Shown: piece after piece, positions 11,542-26,236 of the stretch
Layout of the letters: each line of letters starts with the position of its first letter
How positions within the stretch are numbered: position 1 is the first letter of the stretch
From: Urophycis tenuis
Lineage: Eukaryota; Chordata; Actinopteri; Gadiformes; Phycidae
Assembly: GCA_036785325.1 (NCBI GenBank)
Contig: JAXIVH010000124.1
Coordinates: forward strand, 51,001-115,000
Direction: 5' to 3'
Length of the DNA stretch: 64,000 bases
The notes under the pieces: model-generated
Databases searched by the model: none
What the model was told of the DNA's origin: nothing
What the model saw: only the letters and a program-made list of their open reading frames with translations
Program-made: the position numbers and the translations under genes

Positions 11542-13168
11542 TATATCTAGCGTGTTATGCCCATGTTTGTCATACAGTTTTGAGCATAATCCCTTAATAT
11601 GAAAGGCTGAACATGCAGATTGCTTTAAAAGGAAAATCATGTGAGGATGAAGACCGTTGTTTTCTATGTTCTGTGTATGTTTTGTTTAGAAACTTAACAA
11701 TACAAGATACTTTATAGACTGATGTTCGACTATAATGGTCACTAAAGTACATAAATGCATACATACATGTAGGCTACACAGATACAGTCTATGGCACACA
11801 TTGAGAGGTATATGCCCTAACATGCATTGCTTTCAATTTGACAAAACATTGAAAGGACATTTTCTTCAAGACACGTCCTAAATAAGCATACTGTACACAT
11901 AGTAGGTTAACCATAGATGGATTATATTTACCATTTATTGACCATGTATTTGGTCCGAAGTGACTACAGGAAACGGGTTATAAATAGGCAGGAAGGGACG
12001 TCTTCCTCAAGGATGCTCACAGGTAGACTCTGTAGTTAGGCTACCCGGAACACTTCAGCTGGAAGTAGAGATTGACTCGCTATAGATCGCTCATCTAGGC
12101 CCATACGTTGTGGTAGAGAGTAATGTTATGTTGTAGAGTTAAGGGTTATAGCCCCCCTGCTACAAGGGGGGTCACATTCCCTCAACTGTGAAATGACCAA
12201 ACTAAACAAACAACCGAGTTGTTCATCGGCTGGGTCACCATGTCTATGTTGTTATTAATGATTGTGCAGTGAGTGGTTTAAAACAACAATATTGTTACAA
12301 TTTTGACCGTGAAATGTTGGTTAAAATAAATACGCCTGTTGTTTATTGGGTAGGCCTATAGGTCTACTGTGTATTTAAATTGTATCATCATTTAGCCTAT
12401 AATAGGCCTATAACTTCAACAAATGTGAATGAGTAGGCCTAATCTATCTATCCGTTTGTCTTAAAGTCAGCCTGTAGGCCATATAGACATATGACATGTT
12501 TAACATGCAAAGGTTGCAATGGCGTTTCTAGCGTTGTATGATTCCGTCTTATCATCTCTATTTACTATAATTAGGGCTACTGTCCGTTTTCTGACTGGGG
12601 AGAAAGCAAGGTGGAACCACGTTAACGGATTAAGAAAAACATAACCTTTTGCAGTTAAAGTTAATTTAAAAAAAAAAGTCATAAGGCTGGATAAACACCA
12701 GCGCTGAACTCTGAAACGACTGGCTGCTGACTGTTATTTTACGCCACATGTCTTAGGAAAAGTTGGCTTCCTAAGACACTACCAAGGGGCCAGTTACTGC
12801 GTCCCAAACCACCCGTCAAACTGGACATCTGACCTACCTTTGTCGAATATGTTTAGCCTTCCAATCACGTACGCAAGAAGTGAGCGGAAGATGTCCGTGT
12901 TCTCCAAATAATCCACAGGCGGAAAAAACTTTTATATTTTGGTTTGATCTTCGAGTTGATGCCACGATTGCGCATCGTTGCGTGTTTCCATTCCCCCCAC
13001 CACCACCCCCCGTTTTCAACCCAAACGGTGGGGTCGCGTAGTGTTCCGTAATGTTAACAAAGGTGTTCAAAATTGTGTCCAGGAGAAATCGACATCTTAT
13101 GAGACAGAAATGTAGAGGCTAATACAGATGATCGGCTCCCAGTGAGCTGCGCTCCTGTGCGGAGGCAG

Positions 13169-13174
13169 GTGTGT

Positions 13175-13229
<55 letters not shown>

Positions 13230-13239
13230 ACACACACAC
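13169..13239. repeat. (GT)n microsatellite
   Basis: About 30 GT units followed by tacacacacacac, so the ends can pair as a short hairpin. Simple repeat. Confidence 0.95.
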
Positions 13240-13688
13240 GTGTGCCTGCTGGCTCACGCTCCTTTTATTTGTTTTAATTTTTAAAGCGTGCGGCGTTACA
13301 TTACGCCATCCATGCCTATCACATGATCCTTAAAATACTTAAGGGACAAAACGGAGTTTTCGATGCCAATGAGGGGTGGGTGGGGGGGAGAAAAGAAACA
13401 AAAGCGTTTGGGACTCTCGTTTTGTTCACTTAAAGTAAAGTGTCACTTTAGGAACACGTCGCCGTGTGGTCTTCCTGGCTCCTCTGCAGCGATGTTCACT
13501 TCAGATCCGACGTGTGGGAGCAGCTTTTGAAGATGATTTACGCAACAACCAACACACCAACACACACAAAGGTGATGTCTCATTTTGTTAGAACATGGTT
13601 ATTCCAATGAGCTGTGGCCAATGTTGTGCCCACAATGCGCATAGAAACTTTTGAATATCTTTCCCTGGTGACACCTACCCATAAGCTC

Positions 13689-13848
13689 GGGATGACAGTA
13701 GCTCAGTGGATAGAGCGGGTGGATAGAGCATACATCCAGCCGTCTGCTCCTTTGTACCATAGGATGGGTCAAATGCAGATATTTCATTCCCCTGTCTAAA
13801 AAATGCTGAGAATGACCAATGAAGACTGAAAGGTCCTCTCATCTTTTT
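13689..13848 (+). mobile_element. tRNA-headed SINE, shortened copy
   Basis: It begins gggatgacagtagctcagtg gatagagcgggtgg and continues into tttgtaccataggatgggtc, then a tail ending gaaaggtcctctcat. The same tail follows the fuller copy at 32,990-33,245. This copy lacks most of the middle and the box B region, so it is probably dead. Confidence 0.65.
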
Positions 13849-14107
13849 GAGATATGAATGGGCAATCTCCAGAAGAAAAAGGAGATTATGTATTTGTCAT
13901 TGCAGGAGCACAAGCACATACACAGAATGAGAACTCTGCATATAACCCATTACTAGCAGAAGTAGGGGCAGCTGGCAGCCACACAGAAGCGCCCAGGGAC
14001 TCCAACTTCTACTGCCTAGTGGGCACCAGCCCACTAATACCAGGGGTATTAACCTAACATGGATGTCTTTCTGGTGTGGGAGGAAATCAGAGCACCACGT
14101 GAACAAG

Positions 14108-14500
14108 ATAAGATAAGATAAGATATTCCTTTAATAATCCCCTTTAGGAGAAATTAACATTGACCAGCAGTACAAGGGGATAGAGGAGTGCAATAAAAAA
14201 AAAACCTGAGTATAAACAACAAACAATAAATAGATTTACCTTAATAAAGATAAAATGATATGCGAGCTCTTAGAATCAGGTCAAATGAAAAAATGAAAAC
14301 CTATATACATACATAGTTGTCATCATTGAGATAAACAGTGCAATTGGTAGATGAGCAGTGCAATCGGTAACTGAGTCTGACTGAGGTGTAGATATAAAAA
14401 TAAAAATAGATGTGCAGATATAAATTGTACAAAGTAGATGTGCAGATATAAATTGTACAAAGTAGATGTGCAAACGTGCAAAATGTGCAAAATGCTAAAT
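14108..14500. repeat. interspersed repeat with (GATAA)n end and internal duplication
   Basis: Starts with agataagataagatattcct ttaataatccc, a common end of fish retroposons. At 14,405-14,470 the unit gtagatgtgcagatataaattgtacaaa is tandemly repeated. No coding region was recognised. The class is uncertain. Confidence 0.45.
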
Positions 14501-14589
14501 GTGCAAATGTATATGATTTTTCAGGTAAGTAAGACATGTGAGAAGACGTAAGATAACAACGGCTTAGGAAAACAGTCATGAGGTGTGGG

Positions 14590-14735
14590 GTGTGGTGTTT
14601 AACAAGGGGAGAACATTCAAACTCCACACAGAAAGATGCCCCCCCCCCCCCCCCCACCATCCCAGGGTTCAAACAAAGGACCTTCTTGCAGCGAGGCAAT
14701 AGTGCTAACCATACCACAACGGACCAGACCGCAGA
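14590..14735 (-). mobile_element. tRNA-like SINE fragment
   Basis: On the minus strand it reads tatggttagcactattgcct (box A-like), then caagaaggtcctttgtttga (box B-like), then a 17-18-base G run, then tttctgtgtggagtttgaat. The arrangement is the familiar 'gcagtggttagcactgt...' dispersed sequence of fish genomes. Degenerate. Confidence 0.5.
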
Positions 14736-15336
14736 AAACCCCAATGGGCGCCATCCGGGCCTCCGTTGGAGATGAGCTCCTGTGCGCCCGGCGAGCTGCT
14801 TCTGTCAGAGCGTGTTGCCCGGTGTTGTCGGTTGTATGGATGTTAAAAGATTCGCACGGTCATCCCCAAGGGAACGGGGCAGACATTGCTGTCGCTCCCA
14901 GGGGTCCCTAGGAGAACAACGAGCCAACGTAGATGGTCAGACCATCTCTGTGCCCCGTGTTGCTCCACGCTTGTCACAACAACAACACACGGCACTTTGC
15001 TCACACCTTGTTATATGTGGCAGGCATGCTGGTCTCCATGTCGATGGGATTGACCCCACGACACCCCCGGGTGTCACTGGGTGAGCGTTATGGCGCACCT
15101 TAAGATTTATGAACGGACGAGAGCGTGGATTGGCCACTGTCTATTTAAAACCCGTGTCAAACTCAGCAACACCTTTCAACTGTCATGAACAAACCCATTC
15201 TACATTCAGAAGTACAACTTCACCTCTGCCAGTGTCCAGCTCAAAAAATAAAGTGCATTAAGACAGTCGTGACCAAAGCACCTCACACACCAAGAGGTGT
15301 TCCTCTGTGTGTTATGGAGGAACATCAGAGGTTCCT

Positions 15337-15340
<4 letters not shown>

Positions 15341-15405
<65 letters not shown>
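15341..15405. repeat. (GA)n microsatellite
   Basis: About 32 GA units. Simple repeat. Confidence 0.95.
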
Positions 15406-15408
<3 letters not shown>

Positions 15409-18400
15409 AGAGAGTAGTTTGTGGAGTAGCTCAGGAATTCAATATTTGACATGTTACTCTCTATTGCTTCTGTAAGAAGAGAGCAACAGATGTGAGTCAA
15501 GGGTCAGAGGAGCTAGCCAGGGCAGGCTACTGGACACCTCAGAGGATCTTCTCACAGGAGCCAGGTAAGATGATTGTGTCATGCCTGATGAAGCCAGGTA
15601 AGATGATTGTGTCATGCCTGATGAAGGCGCTCTCTCAAAGGGGAATACAGCTGATAAAGTGCTATGGTGGAGACTGTTCCTGCAGGTGTTCTAAACAGTT
15701 CCATTTATTTCATTATTTATTTGTATTTTGTCTTTCAATAGAATTGTTTTATGTTCAGAATCCGAATTTTGCATATGTGTAATTGGTTTGTTCCCTTAAC
15801 CATTCACACTTTCCCAGGGTCCTTTTTTACAACGTGACTCTTCACCTTTTCATCAAAGAAACAGACTGTTTGGTAATTAAGTGTTTTTTTTAGTTGGCGT
15901 TGCAAAATGTCCAGTTTAACTTGGACATTTTACGTTGGACAACGTACAAATGAATAAAGGCAACATGGTGATGGAGGTAAGGTTATGAAATAACTCAATA
16001 AAGGCCTGTAGTGCTGATGAGGCGTGTATTGGTCTGCCCCTACACATCAGTCACCTCGGTGTTCTGTATGTCCAGGCTGTGACCCCACCGCAGGGAGTCC
16101 TGTCTGCACCGTTCTCTGGCTAGGCAGCCCACATATTTAAACCCTGGCCTATTGCCTCAAAGAAAACACAGAGTGACTAACCCTAAAGACCTGAAAACAT
16201 AACCCAAAAGGCAACATTAAATGAGGTGTGCATTCAGGACAAAAAAAAAAAAGAAGTATATTTCATTGTACACATTTACACAGCTTAAAGCACTGTGTGT
16301 GTGTGCCAACTACCATCTTGTCGCTCATTAAAGTCACATAAGGCCTCCTGAAACAGCAATGAATCCGATCCTCTCTGTGGACTTATTGAAAATGAACCTT
16401 GTTCCTTAAAAATATGGTTTATAGCTTAAAATAGAGATTGGTGTTTGAAATAATTCCATTTCAATACCCATTTAAACTCAATTTGGGCTCTGACAGAATG
16501 ATTTATTTCCCAGCACGTCAAATTAACCTGTTGCATTAGTTCCCAGAGGTTATTTGCATTGATAGTGTGGAAGTTGTGATAACCACAGATGGTTGGACCA
16601 CTTTCTTGCAGGCTAACTCTTCTTCCTGAGGGGCCGGCTATGGGTCAAATTAGAAGTACTGAAGTCATGAGGTTGTATCCCTTTCATCAAAAAATACTTA
16701 ATCTACAACCCAAAACATCCTCTACGCAGATGTCCACAAAGATGTGGAGAAACAGAGGCACATGTTCCCCAGACGCTTCCAAGAGTAGAACCTTTCCCAG
16801 CAGAAGCGCCTCTTTCTGCTGGGGTTTAATTAAGTACAATTACTGCGTGGGCTCGGGTTTCACTGCAGCCAGGCGGGAGAAGGCGAGCTGTTTGAAATAA
16901 AAAACTGAAGCCACCGAGACGGTCCTCTGACAGAGCTATTGGTCGGTGGCGGTGGTGCCAGATCCTGGCGTCCAGAACGTTCCCATCCTGGGATTCCGAG
17001 GGCCACCTACCTAGTAAGTGGCTTGTGTTTGTGTGTGCACACACCCATCTTACCCCCACCCTGTCCAGGAGCACATCCAGGTCAAGGATCCCCTTGAAAT
17101 AGTGGCCACCTGTGCCTCCACCCCCAGACGTGTGTGTTATCTCGTACGCTTTCTAAATCGGTCGGCTATTTACTACAGGTGCTGTCAGCGGCGCTGCTGC
17201 AGCACGAAGGTCCATGGGCAGTACCCTCGTGAAACCGAACACGTTGAAAGGTGTCTCCTCGTGTGGTGTTTTATCCAGGTCAAACTTCAAATGATCTCCT
17301 TAAAGTGATCTCATTCGTAGATATGTGTAACTCGTGTGATGTATAGGTATGTTATTGACATGCATGAAATATTGCATGCAAAAGATGCATGCGCTCATTA
17401 CTATTTTCGATTACCATTATAAAATGGCAGCAAATAATAACTTTAGCTGACCTCATTTCTTTCAATCCTAATAATAAATCCAGTGGTGTGAAAGTGATAA
17501 AGTCCAAAAGGAAGCATATTTCAACATACCTGCATTCTTTCAACAGGCGTGTTTTCCAACATTTTTCTAAATGTTGAAAATGTTTTCAAATTTGTAGTTT
17601 TGAATATGATGTTAACATTCCTCAGCTCCATTGTTCTTCGTGTGGGGAAACTGCAAGGACCACACAAGTCTCACCACCTGATGTTACCTTTCCCTCCCCA
17701 GGGCCATCAGGTGAAGGGCTGAATGGATCAGATACAAGCAGAGCACTGTATTGCAATGCACTGTGGCGTTAAGACAGCATCACGTATAATGACTTTCTGT
17801 TATGAGCCCAAAAGAAAAATCTCCAGAGACAATGTCATGCCTTGAAGCGTCTCTGATCTGCAACCTTCAAACCATATGTCCTCCCATAGAAAACAACCTG
17901 AACAGAATTGAATGAATGAATGAATGAATACTTGGGCCAAAGGGACCAGTGGAAAAAAAAAAATTATATATAAAAAACAATTTTACCAAGATTAATCTAT
18001 TGTTCACAACACAAACTGCAGCACTATACCCTGCTTTGACACATTGCATTGTGTTGAAAAACATCTCCTTTAGACACAATGCCCACCACAAAACATGGTG
18101 TTAGCTCTCAAGAATCTATAGCCACCTCATTACAATGTATTTATTTTTGATAATCATTTTATTTTGTTCATCTTTCCTAGTGATTGCGTAACCTTTTTCC
18201 CAATCATTAGAAAAAAAATACCAAAAAAACCATGGTCTCCATGTACAGTTGGTTACTTGGGTTACTTTGTCAAATGTCATCACTGATTTTTCTGTCATCT
18301 ATGACCTAAATCGTCTTTTGCATATATTATATTCCCATGGAGATTCCCCAGCTATTGTTTTCAAAGCAATCTAAAACAATAACTTACATGTTTTTATTGC

Positions 18401-20619
18401 TAAACGACCGTTCTAAACACTTAATGTAAACCTCTTACAACCAAAACCAGACATGATCAACAGTAACCTTGTCTCAATGGGTATCCACTAATGAGAAGTA
18501 ATGAGAAGCATGAGGCTGTCTGGTGTGTAGAGCGACTACACTGGCATGCTCACATCCTTAGTCACAGCCCCCCCCCCCCCCCCCCCCCAAAAAAAAACCA
18601 CATCTAAATAAGACAAAACGCCAAACGTGTGTGTTAGCACTGTGAAAATGGGAATGCACGGTTGACAGGGAGTGGAAAATATGACAGTGAATCTAACAGC
18701 CCAGTGAAAGCGATCCCCCCCCCCCCCCCGACATGGACAGTTGAAAGGGGGAGGTCATGAGTGTTAGAAAACACTGACGAAAAACAAGAGAAGCAAACAA
18801 AGGTGGGCCCGAGAGGGGGAGACCCTGTATCAATATACCACGGAGCCATTACACTAATTACCCACGGCCAGTTACCAGGATACAGGGCCCACCTGACATT
18901 CCTCACGCTGCAGGCACGCTGGAGCTGTGGCCGTGATGAGGGGAAGCGTTGCTATGAGGCCTTGAGTTGAGACAGCCAAGCATGGACAGCGTGAGCACAG
19001 ATGACAAGCCGATCGGTAAGACCCGTTGTGAGGCAAGTGGAGCAAAAACATCTTGTTTCATGGCATGATGTCATGCCATGAACTGTTATCCCACTTTATA
19101 ATTATTCTTGCGACTTTTTTCTGCAATTAATTCCCACCGTACCATTGGATCACATGATACAGATCTAACATCATTACAAAGGTCTCGTTAATTGTAGGTG
19201 TGCTATCTACTTTTCAGATATGAAACCTTTATAAGTTTTGAGCTATTTGTGATTAAAAAAGCATGACATTCCCTGTATAGATAGCCTACAACTAACTGAG
19301 CCCGTAATCCCATTGTTACTATGACTCCGCTAATCAACTTTCCAGCTGAGAACGATTAAGCAGCATTGGCATGATTGACACACGCTACAGCTGTGAACCT
19401 TTTCACTATCCTCTGCTCAATTCACTGCCGTGCAATTGATTCGCTCGTCAAACTGCCATTTGATACAAATATCTAAAATTACAACCAAGGTAAGTTTTCC
19501 AGTTTTGGGTGTTTGTTGGGGGTCATTGATTTTGTCGTCAACCTTTCGTTAATGTTGTCTTGATATGAGAGTGCACACTTACTAGCGCTAGCTAGCGAAG
19601 TATTGATCAGAAAGATCACAGTCATTTCTATGCACACATTTTCTAGTTTACACTGCAGCCTTTTTAGATTGTCATGCCATGGAATTGCGTTTTCTAGTTT
19701 CCTGTTGAAAAGCCGTCCGCCTGGTCAGAACGATGCTCTCGCCCCAAGGTTCAAGATTTAAGATTCAAGTCCTTTATTGTCAAATGTGCAGCATCACTTG
19801 TAGTCATACTGTACAATGACATGTATTGGATGAGGCCCCAAATACTGCAGTGGGAATCATGCTGGGGCAGAAACTGGTGATGAGGTGATGTTTTTGCCCC
19901 CGTTTATGTCCCTGTCTGTGTGACTGTGAGCGGCACATCTCCGAAAGATGAGCATGATTCACGTTTCATGCCAATCAGACAGAAAAGGGGGCGTGGCATA
20001 TAATAAAAATATGTAACACTTCCCATTGATTTGTTGTAGTACCACTAAAAGATCATCCCGAAAGGTTTGTCGAGGGTTTGTGATGATTGTTGGGTGACCT
20101 CCCCTGGCCCCTCCCACTTCCTGTTCTCTTGAACCTCCCTCACATGGCCTTGGGGGGGATATCTGGTAACCATAGTTGCATTATACAGTACATTATATGA
20201 TACATAACTTTCAAACAACGACTTTCAAATACAAAAACAGGCTCTCATTACTTTCAAATGAAGGACATATTAGAAGAAGACACTGCTGACCAGGATGCTC
20301 TGGATTCAGTCGGTGCTTCACTGAGGTATCATGGTTGCCTGGAACTGGTGGGGTTGTTTGGACGCGCAGCGCAGAAACGCTTTCACAGAGAATAAGCAGA
20401 GCCAGTGTATGATGCATACTATAATTCAAAAGGCTGCGATTAACTACACATATATAGAAACCTCTCATCAAAAGACTATTTTGAAAAAAAATATGAAAAT
20501 ATATATTTTTAAATTAGAATAGAATTATATAATTTCAAACAATGACAATAGTTCAAACTGATTTTTTTTTTAAGCAGCAGGGGCATGGAGACACTAGAGC
20601 ACTAGAGCCTGTTCAAGAG
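15406..20619. other. intergenic, no gene recognised
   Basis: No coding exon could be supported on either strand between artn and kdm4a in this part. In mammals st3gal3 occupies this interval, but I found none of its sialyl-motif peptides. Contents noted: a 24-bp near-duplicate at 15,565-15,625 (taagatgattgtgtcatgcc twice), poly-C runs near 18,570 and 18,716, a reversed retroposon tail at 19,750-19,850, and a repeat at 19,940-20,155. Confidence 0.4.
19940..20155 (+). repeat. dispersed repeat, second copy of 4880-5095
   Basis: Shares with the artn intron, in the same orientation, a series of blocks: gattcacgtttcatgccaat, cacttcccat, tttgtgatgattgttgggtg, acctcccc and cacttcctgtt. The two copies are clearly diverged. 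The class is unknown; no coding region was seen. Confidence 0.55.
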
Positions 20620-21079
20620 CAGGGGTGTCAAACTCATTTTGGTTCAGGGGCCACATACAGCCTAATGAGATGTCAAGTGGGCCGGACCAGTACAATCACA
20701 ACAGAATTACCTATACATAACAATAAGTCCATGCTTTTCCCTTTGTTTCCGTGCAAAGAAGTACAAGTACATTAGGATAATCTTAATATTTAATGAAATA
20801 TCCTTTTACAAAACATATCATGAACAACCTCAGATTTCAGGTTTCTACAAACCTGAGTCTCATGGTGGCGCCGAATATTGTATTCCTTGAGCACCGACAC
20901 CTGTAAATTACACACCAAGCACACAGGTTTTCCACTCAATAATAGAAAAGCGTTGTATTAAGAATTTCGAGTTTGTGTCTTTTATGAATTTTTTTTACTT
21001 TCAAAATTCATCCAGTGGGCCAGATTGAGCCCCCTATTGGGCCGGTTTTGGCCTGCGGGCCGTATGTTTGAAACCCCTG
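20620..21079. mobile_element. non-autonomous hAT-type element (about 460 bp)
   Basis: The ends are inverted: caggggtgtcaaac at 20,620 and gtttgaaacccctg at 21,066-21,079. The subterminal sequences ggttcaggggccacat and tggcctgcgggccgtatg are typical of a very common fish hAT MITE family. Flanking 8-mers ttcaagag and cactagag agree at five of eight positions, compatible with an eroded hAT target duplication. There is no transposase inside. Confidence 0.7.
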
Positions 21080-24000
21080 CACTAGAGGGTGAGTGGAAAT
21101 GAAAATGAAATGAAAATGAGTTCAGGCTGAGTGGGCTGATGAGACCAGACGGGACTGAGAGGAGATGTAAAGCGGCCGGGTGGTGGACATGCAGCGGGGG
21201 AGAGTTGAAGAACCAAATGGACTTCTAAATTGAACGTACGCATCCGTGTGCGAGCTGCAGCCGACGACATGCACAGAGCAACGCTGTCAGCGGAGAGGGA
21301 GGACGTAGCAGGAGAGCACCACGTCAGGGAGTAGGGACCCAGCGTGTTCAGATATGCTGCTCTCGCTGGGATAGAGGTGGAGGTGGAGGTGGAGATGCAG
21401 GCATAGAGGCAAGAAAATCCTCTGTTCACTGTTGAGTGTTCAGATGAAAAAGACAAAACCTCGATAGCGGACACACGTCTCTTGCTGGAGTTGTGTTATT
21501 TATTGATTTTTGTGCTTATATGGAACAAAAGCACAGTACATTTAATTATTTATGTAAGAGTTATTCTTTTCCATAGCACAGTGCCAGCATTCAAAGCCAA
21601 ACTTAACAATATTGTAATGTGTTCATATTATGTATTGAAATTGTTTTTACAAAATTATCAAATGTACTATTCATTCTGCAAAAAGTAACTAGAGCCATGC
21701 CTCGTACCTAATGTTGCCTTGTGTTGAGTGTTTACATTGTAATGTGAAGGACGAAGGGAGAGAGAGGGCTCTCGGAGAATGAAATCCTGAGGACGGGTGC
21801 TGAACGACCCTCGTGATACTGCAAGTCACTACAAGTAAGGAAAGAATTAGCGGACAGTGAGAATCAGTGGAGTGAGACCTACAAAAGCCCCTATTAAACG
21901 CAAGAAAGATAGATAACAATGAGTCGTGCAAATGGAGATCCCCCTAAGAGGATTACGAAGTTATTTTTATGGGGTCGGCCTAACCTAGTACCAGGATGAC
22001 ATTCTGAGAATCTCAATGTTTTGAAGGGACTTGGCTGATAGAAATGATGCTACTAAATGCAATAACTTACATTTAACGTGGGTTTTTTTTTTTTTTTTTG
22101 TAGCGTGTCTGCGGTTGATGGCTGGTTCAAGCAGCCTCACCTGGCCCCGAGTCAGACTGATTGGACTCTTGGGCGGGGCGAGGCTGCACCCCCTGCGGTG
22201 CGTTGAATAGTCCGAGCACACAGGATGTGCCCGTGCCATCACCACGCACACTCAAGAGAGCTCCGGCATGTCTGCAGATAACACCTGGCTCCTCCTGCCG
22301 CGTTATGCCCACGTGCTAATAAAATGGTTTAAAATACACCTGCCCGTGGCCTGCTCATCGGAATAGCTCAGTGAAGCCACAGGGGTCAACTGCTGCAGTA
22401 TTGTTTTACTCAAGCTCCTTCCACATTATTTGACCTTTGCACTCCGTCATCTATAAATCATAAGCATCCACGTGTATCCTAAATGTGCACTGTGTAGGAG
22501 TAAGTGGCATCTACCAGTGAGGTTATAGATTTGCAGCTCACTGAATGACCCCACCCCTCCCTTTCTGACGACATTGAAGAAGTTATGGTGGCCTGCACTT
22601 CCAAATTGATGTCATTTTCTATGACATCATGTGTAGCCAAGTGTCAAGTGTCAGCCAAGTGTCGAGTGATGAGATAGATTTATAAATTGTATTTAAGTCT
22701 GCAAAACTAAAGGTCATAGCTTCTGAATAAGATAGCTAAAAGAACATATATAAATGTGTCCTCTCGAGAGCCGTTTTTCTGTTCTAAACTACTTTAGAAA
22801 CATGGCGGTGCAAAATGGCGGGCTCCATGGCAGAGGACCCACTGCATTATGACATACAAGATCTCAATCTTGGGTAACGAAGACACAACAATTCTCATTT
22901 TCATGGAATGATACACAATTAAGAAATACTCGTGAATATTCCCTTTCTGCCAAGTTGGTTGAGCTAGATGCCCCTGCATACTACACACTGCGCCTTTAAA
23001 CTAATCAAATATTTAACGTCTTCGGAAATGTTTAGTTTATTAACGACACGTGCTGAAAGCAGCACCGGTCTCCGACAGCGAGAGGGCAGAGCACATCTCA
23101 AAGCAAAGCCTGTAAAAAAAATAAAATAAAATAAATAAAAAAAAACAGAATCATTATAAAAGGTATGAAAAGGCATGGAAGCAACTTAGCTTGAATAACA
23201 AAGGAACACATAGTAGGCAATCCAGGTGGTCATTTGGCTGCATGTTAATTCAGCTTGTACAAACTCTGCAACCAACTTGCATTCTTCACCCGTGTTCAAC
23301 TACTTATTCTCCATGACTCGCTCAGTCGGTAGTACTGGCCGCACGCCACCTGAACGGCGTGGCTACGTTTAACTAGGCATATAACATTTGCAGTTGTTGA
23401 GTTAAGGTCATAATGTTAATTAAAATAAAATGGCCCATTTAAGGCACATCTGTCTTCACTTTAAACTCAATTTAAGACTTGTAGACTTAAATGAGTTTTG
23501 GGTTCCTGAGTCATGAAATTGAACTACTCGTTAAACAATAATAAAAAGTTCAAAGTTTGAGGAGCGGCTAACGTCTGACATGCAACAAGTCATGTCACCC
23601 TGTTTTGATGTTTGTTAGGATGTGTGCTTGAAGACGCAGTGACTGCAAAGTCATGGCCCCACAAATAAATACATTAAAGGTGATAAGAATATTTTAGGCA
23701 CACTATGTTGGCCTATGGATGTTGAAATTGTACAAATAGGTAAGAAAATCTTTTGAGTAATTGAATGGAAGTGAAGCATTAAAATAGGGTGATTGAGGAA
23801 GAGATTGACAAAGATTGGACCGTCCAATCACCTTATGCCTGGCTGTGTCCAACTCCCCATACAATTCATCTGTTAGTTTCTATTTATATTGAGGTGACAC
23901 AATAGCTTAGTTTCAAAAACTACTTTTAAAAAGGCATCCCTGAATCATAGTTTTTGCTGGGGAATCTAAAGACTTATTATATATAATTTATTATTTTAGA

Positions 24001-26204
24001 CACATTTTATACACTAACTGAAATACATTGGAAAAAAAACAGCATATCACGTCTTATCTAGCAAAAAAAAACATTGCAAATGCCCAAAGGGAATTGATAA
24101 GGAAATGAATGGAGGCTTGCGTGTCATTGGGCTCTTAACCAGAACAGATGAGTAGACAGGGCCTCAGCCTCGCCGTGTACTTCTGAGTGCATGAGGGAGG
24201 AAGGCAGGCGGGAGGAGACGGCACACCGGCCAACTCACGTTGGTGTGTGTCTGGGCACGTTTGGGATAAAGCACTCTGCTGCAGCCTTCCTGAATAAAGA
24301 GCTTTTATGGTACACTGGGAGCGGGCTCGCTGGTATTCAATAATGCAGAGCCGAAAATGGGGCTGTTTCAGATCACGCACCTCTTAGCTCAGTGAAAACT
24401 GCATGACGGCATTCGTGAGCATTCTTTGGGCTCTAATGAACGAGTGATCTTTCCAGGGTTTTTGTAGTTTTTTTTTGTTTTGTTTTGCTGACAATTCAAG
24501 CTAGCCGAAACTTCAGTACACGCATGCTGATCTGTGAAGAACCCAAAGAACATCATTCTGGCCATAGTTAATTGTACACTTCAAATGAAGCCGGGCGAGG
24601 CGGTGACAAGAGGACCTGGTTTGGTTCGTATTCCTCCCCCAAACAGTGGTGGCACCGCTGGGCAGTGGCCTGGGGACCACAGTCCCAGCAGCAGTAGTGA
24701 CAACACTTCACCCTGTTTTAAACTCTGAACCGTATGTACACAATGATCACTGGTCTGATGACAGTAAGGGCAATGCGGGTGACATGGAGTGGACAAAGTG
24801 ATCCGGACAAACCAAGGGAGTTTGGCAGCATGCTTGACGTTACTGTGTTTGTTGTTGTCGCTGCCAAGGATGCTGCTGCACCGTGATGTATTCACAACTA
24901 CTCTGAATGTTTGGCTCACTACGCTGCACTCTTAGTGCAATTAGTCTAAGCAAAGTCCAATCATTGTCATGAATTCATAAAACGTTAGATTTACTGCCGC
25001 TAACATATGAAGCACCCACCAGGGTGATGCGCGGCAGCCATTAAAAAGCAGTCTACAGGCTCAGTGGAGTGACGAGGAACATGTGACTAAGAGTACAGAG
25101 CCATCATATCAACTTGATTTGGACAGGTGGAAGCATCACTCAAAACACAATAACAAAAAGGACAACGGGTGGAAGTCTATATCTTTACTAAAATCAAACC
25201 ATTTTTATAAAATGCTTTAGTAATAATCCAGAACTCTAGTATACTGTACATATACAATGGCTTATACAATGGGAGGGCTACAAAGTGGATCTGGTGCCTG
25301 CAAGCCATTTGTAGCACAACTTGGAACCAGGGATGAAGGCAGGAAGTGCCACACTGTGACTGCTTCCTGTGTTATTAACAGCTGACAACTTAAGACATAT
25401 AAATGACCAGAAAAAGCATCCACAGACCATGTCCTCGGTGAAGGTTCTGTTGACCCCCCCCCCCCCAGAACAACTTTGTTCATACTCCTATTCAGAAATA
25501 ATGAGAATTACAGAAAATTCCTCTTCACTGAACAGATGAAGTGTGGCCATTACAGCGAAAGCAAATGGCAGCCAGCTGAATGCACCAGTAAGTAGACACC
25601 GATGTTATCGATGGGCTTGGCGTTGCAGAAGAGGCTGCGCTCACTAGAGCACGTAACCTAACAAATGTACAGCATTCTAGAACACGCCTTTGTTTAAACC
25701 AATAGAAATGCAGAACTACTCGAATCGTTTCACTGGGATTAATTTAGATTGTATATAGGAGCTCATATACACATATATATATATATATATGCATACATAC
25801 ACACGTGTATATATACACACATATATATAAACTGTATACACACACATATATATATATGAGCACCATAATAATAATAATAATAAAAATACTAATAAAAATA
25901 AATACATATGATAGTATGAAGCCTCAGAAAAACTAAATTATTCATCTCTACAAATGTTGTATTTGGAATGGAAACATTGGTGCTATGCCCTTAGAAGCAA
26001 CGTTAAAATATATTTCACAAGAGTTGTTTTTCCCATGCATGGGCTGGTTTCTGATCTGACGCTTTTGTTAAAGACACCACGGCTGCGTGGCAGTGCCGTG
26101 GTCTCGTATTGCTCTGCGGTGATGTGTTGCCATTCAGGTCTCAACAGAAGCAAAGTCAAAATACAAAAATAAAAAAAAGCACCTCAACATTTTGCACTGT
26201 GGCG

Positions 26205-26236
<32 letters not shown>

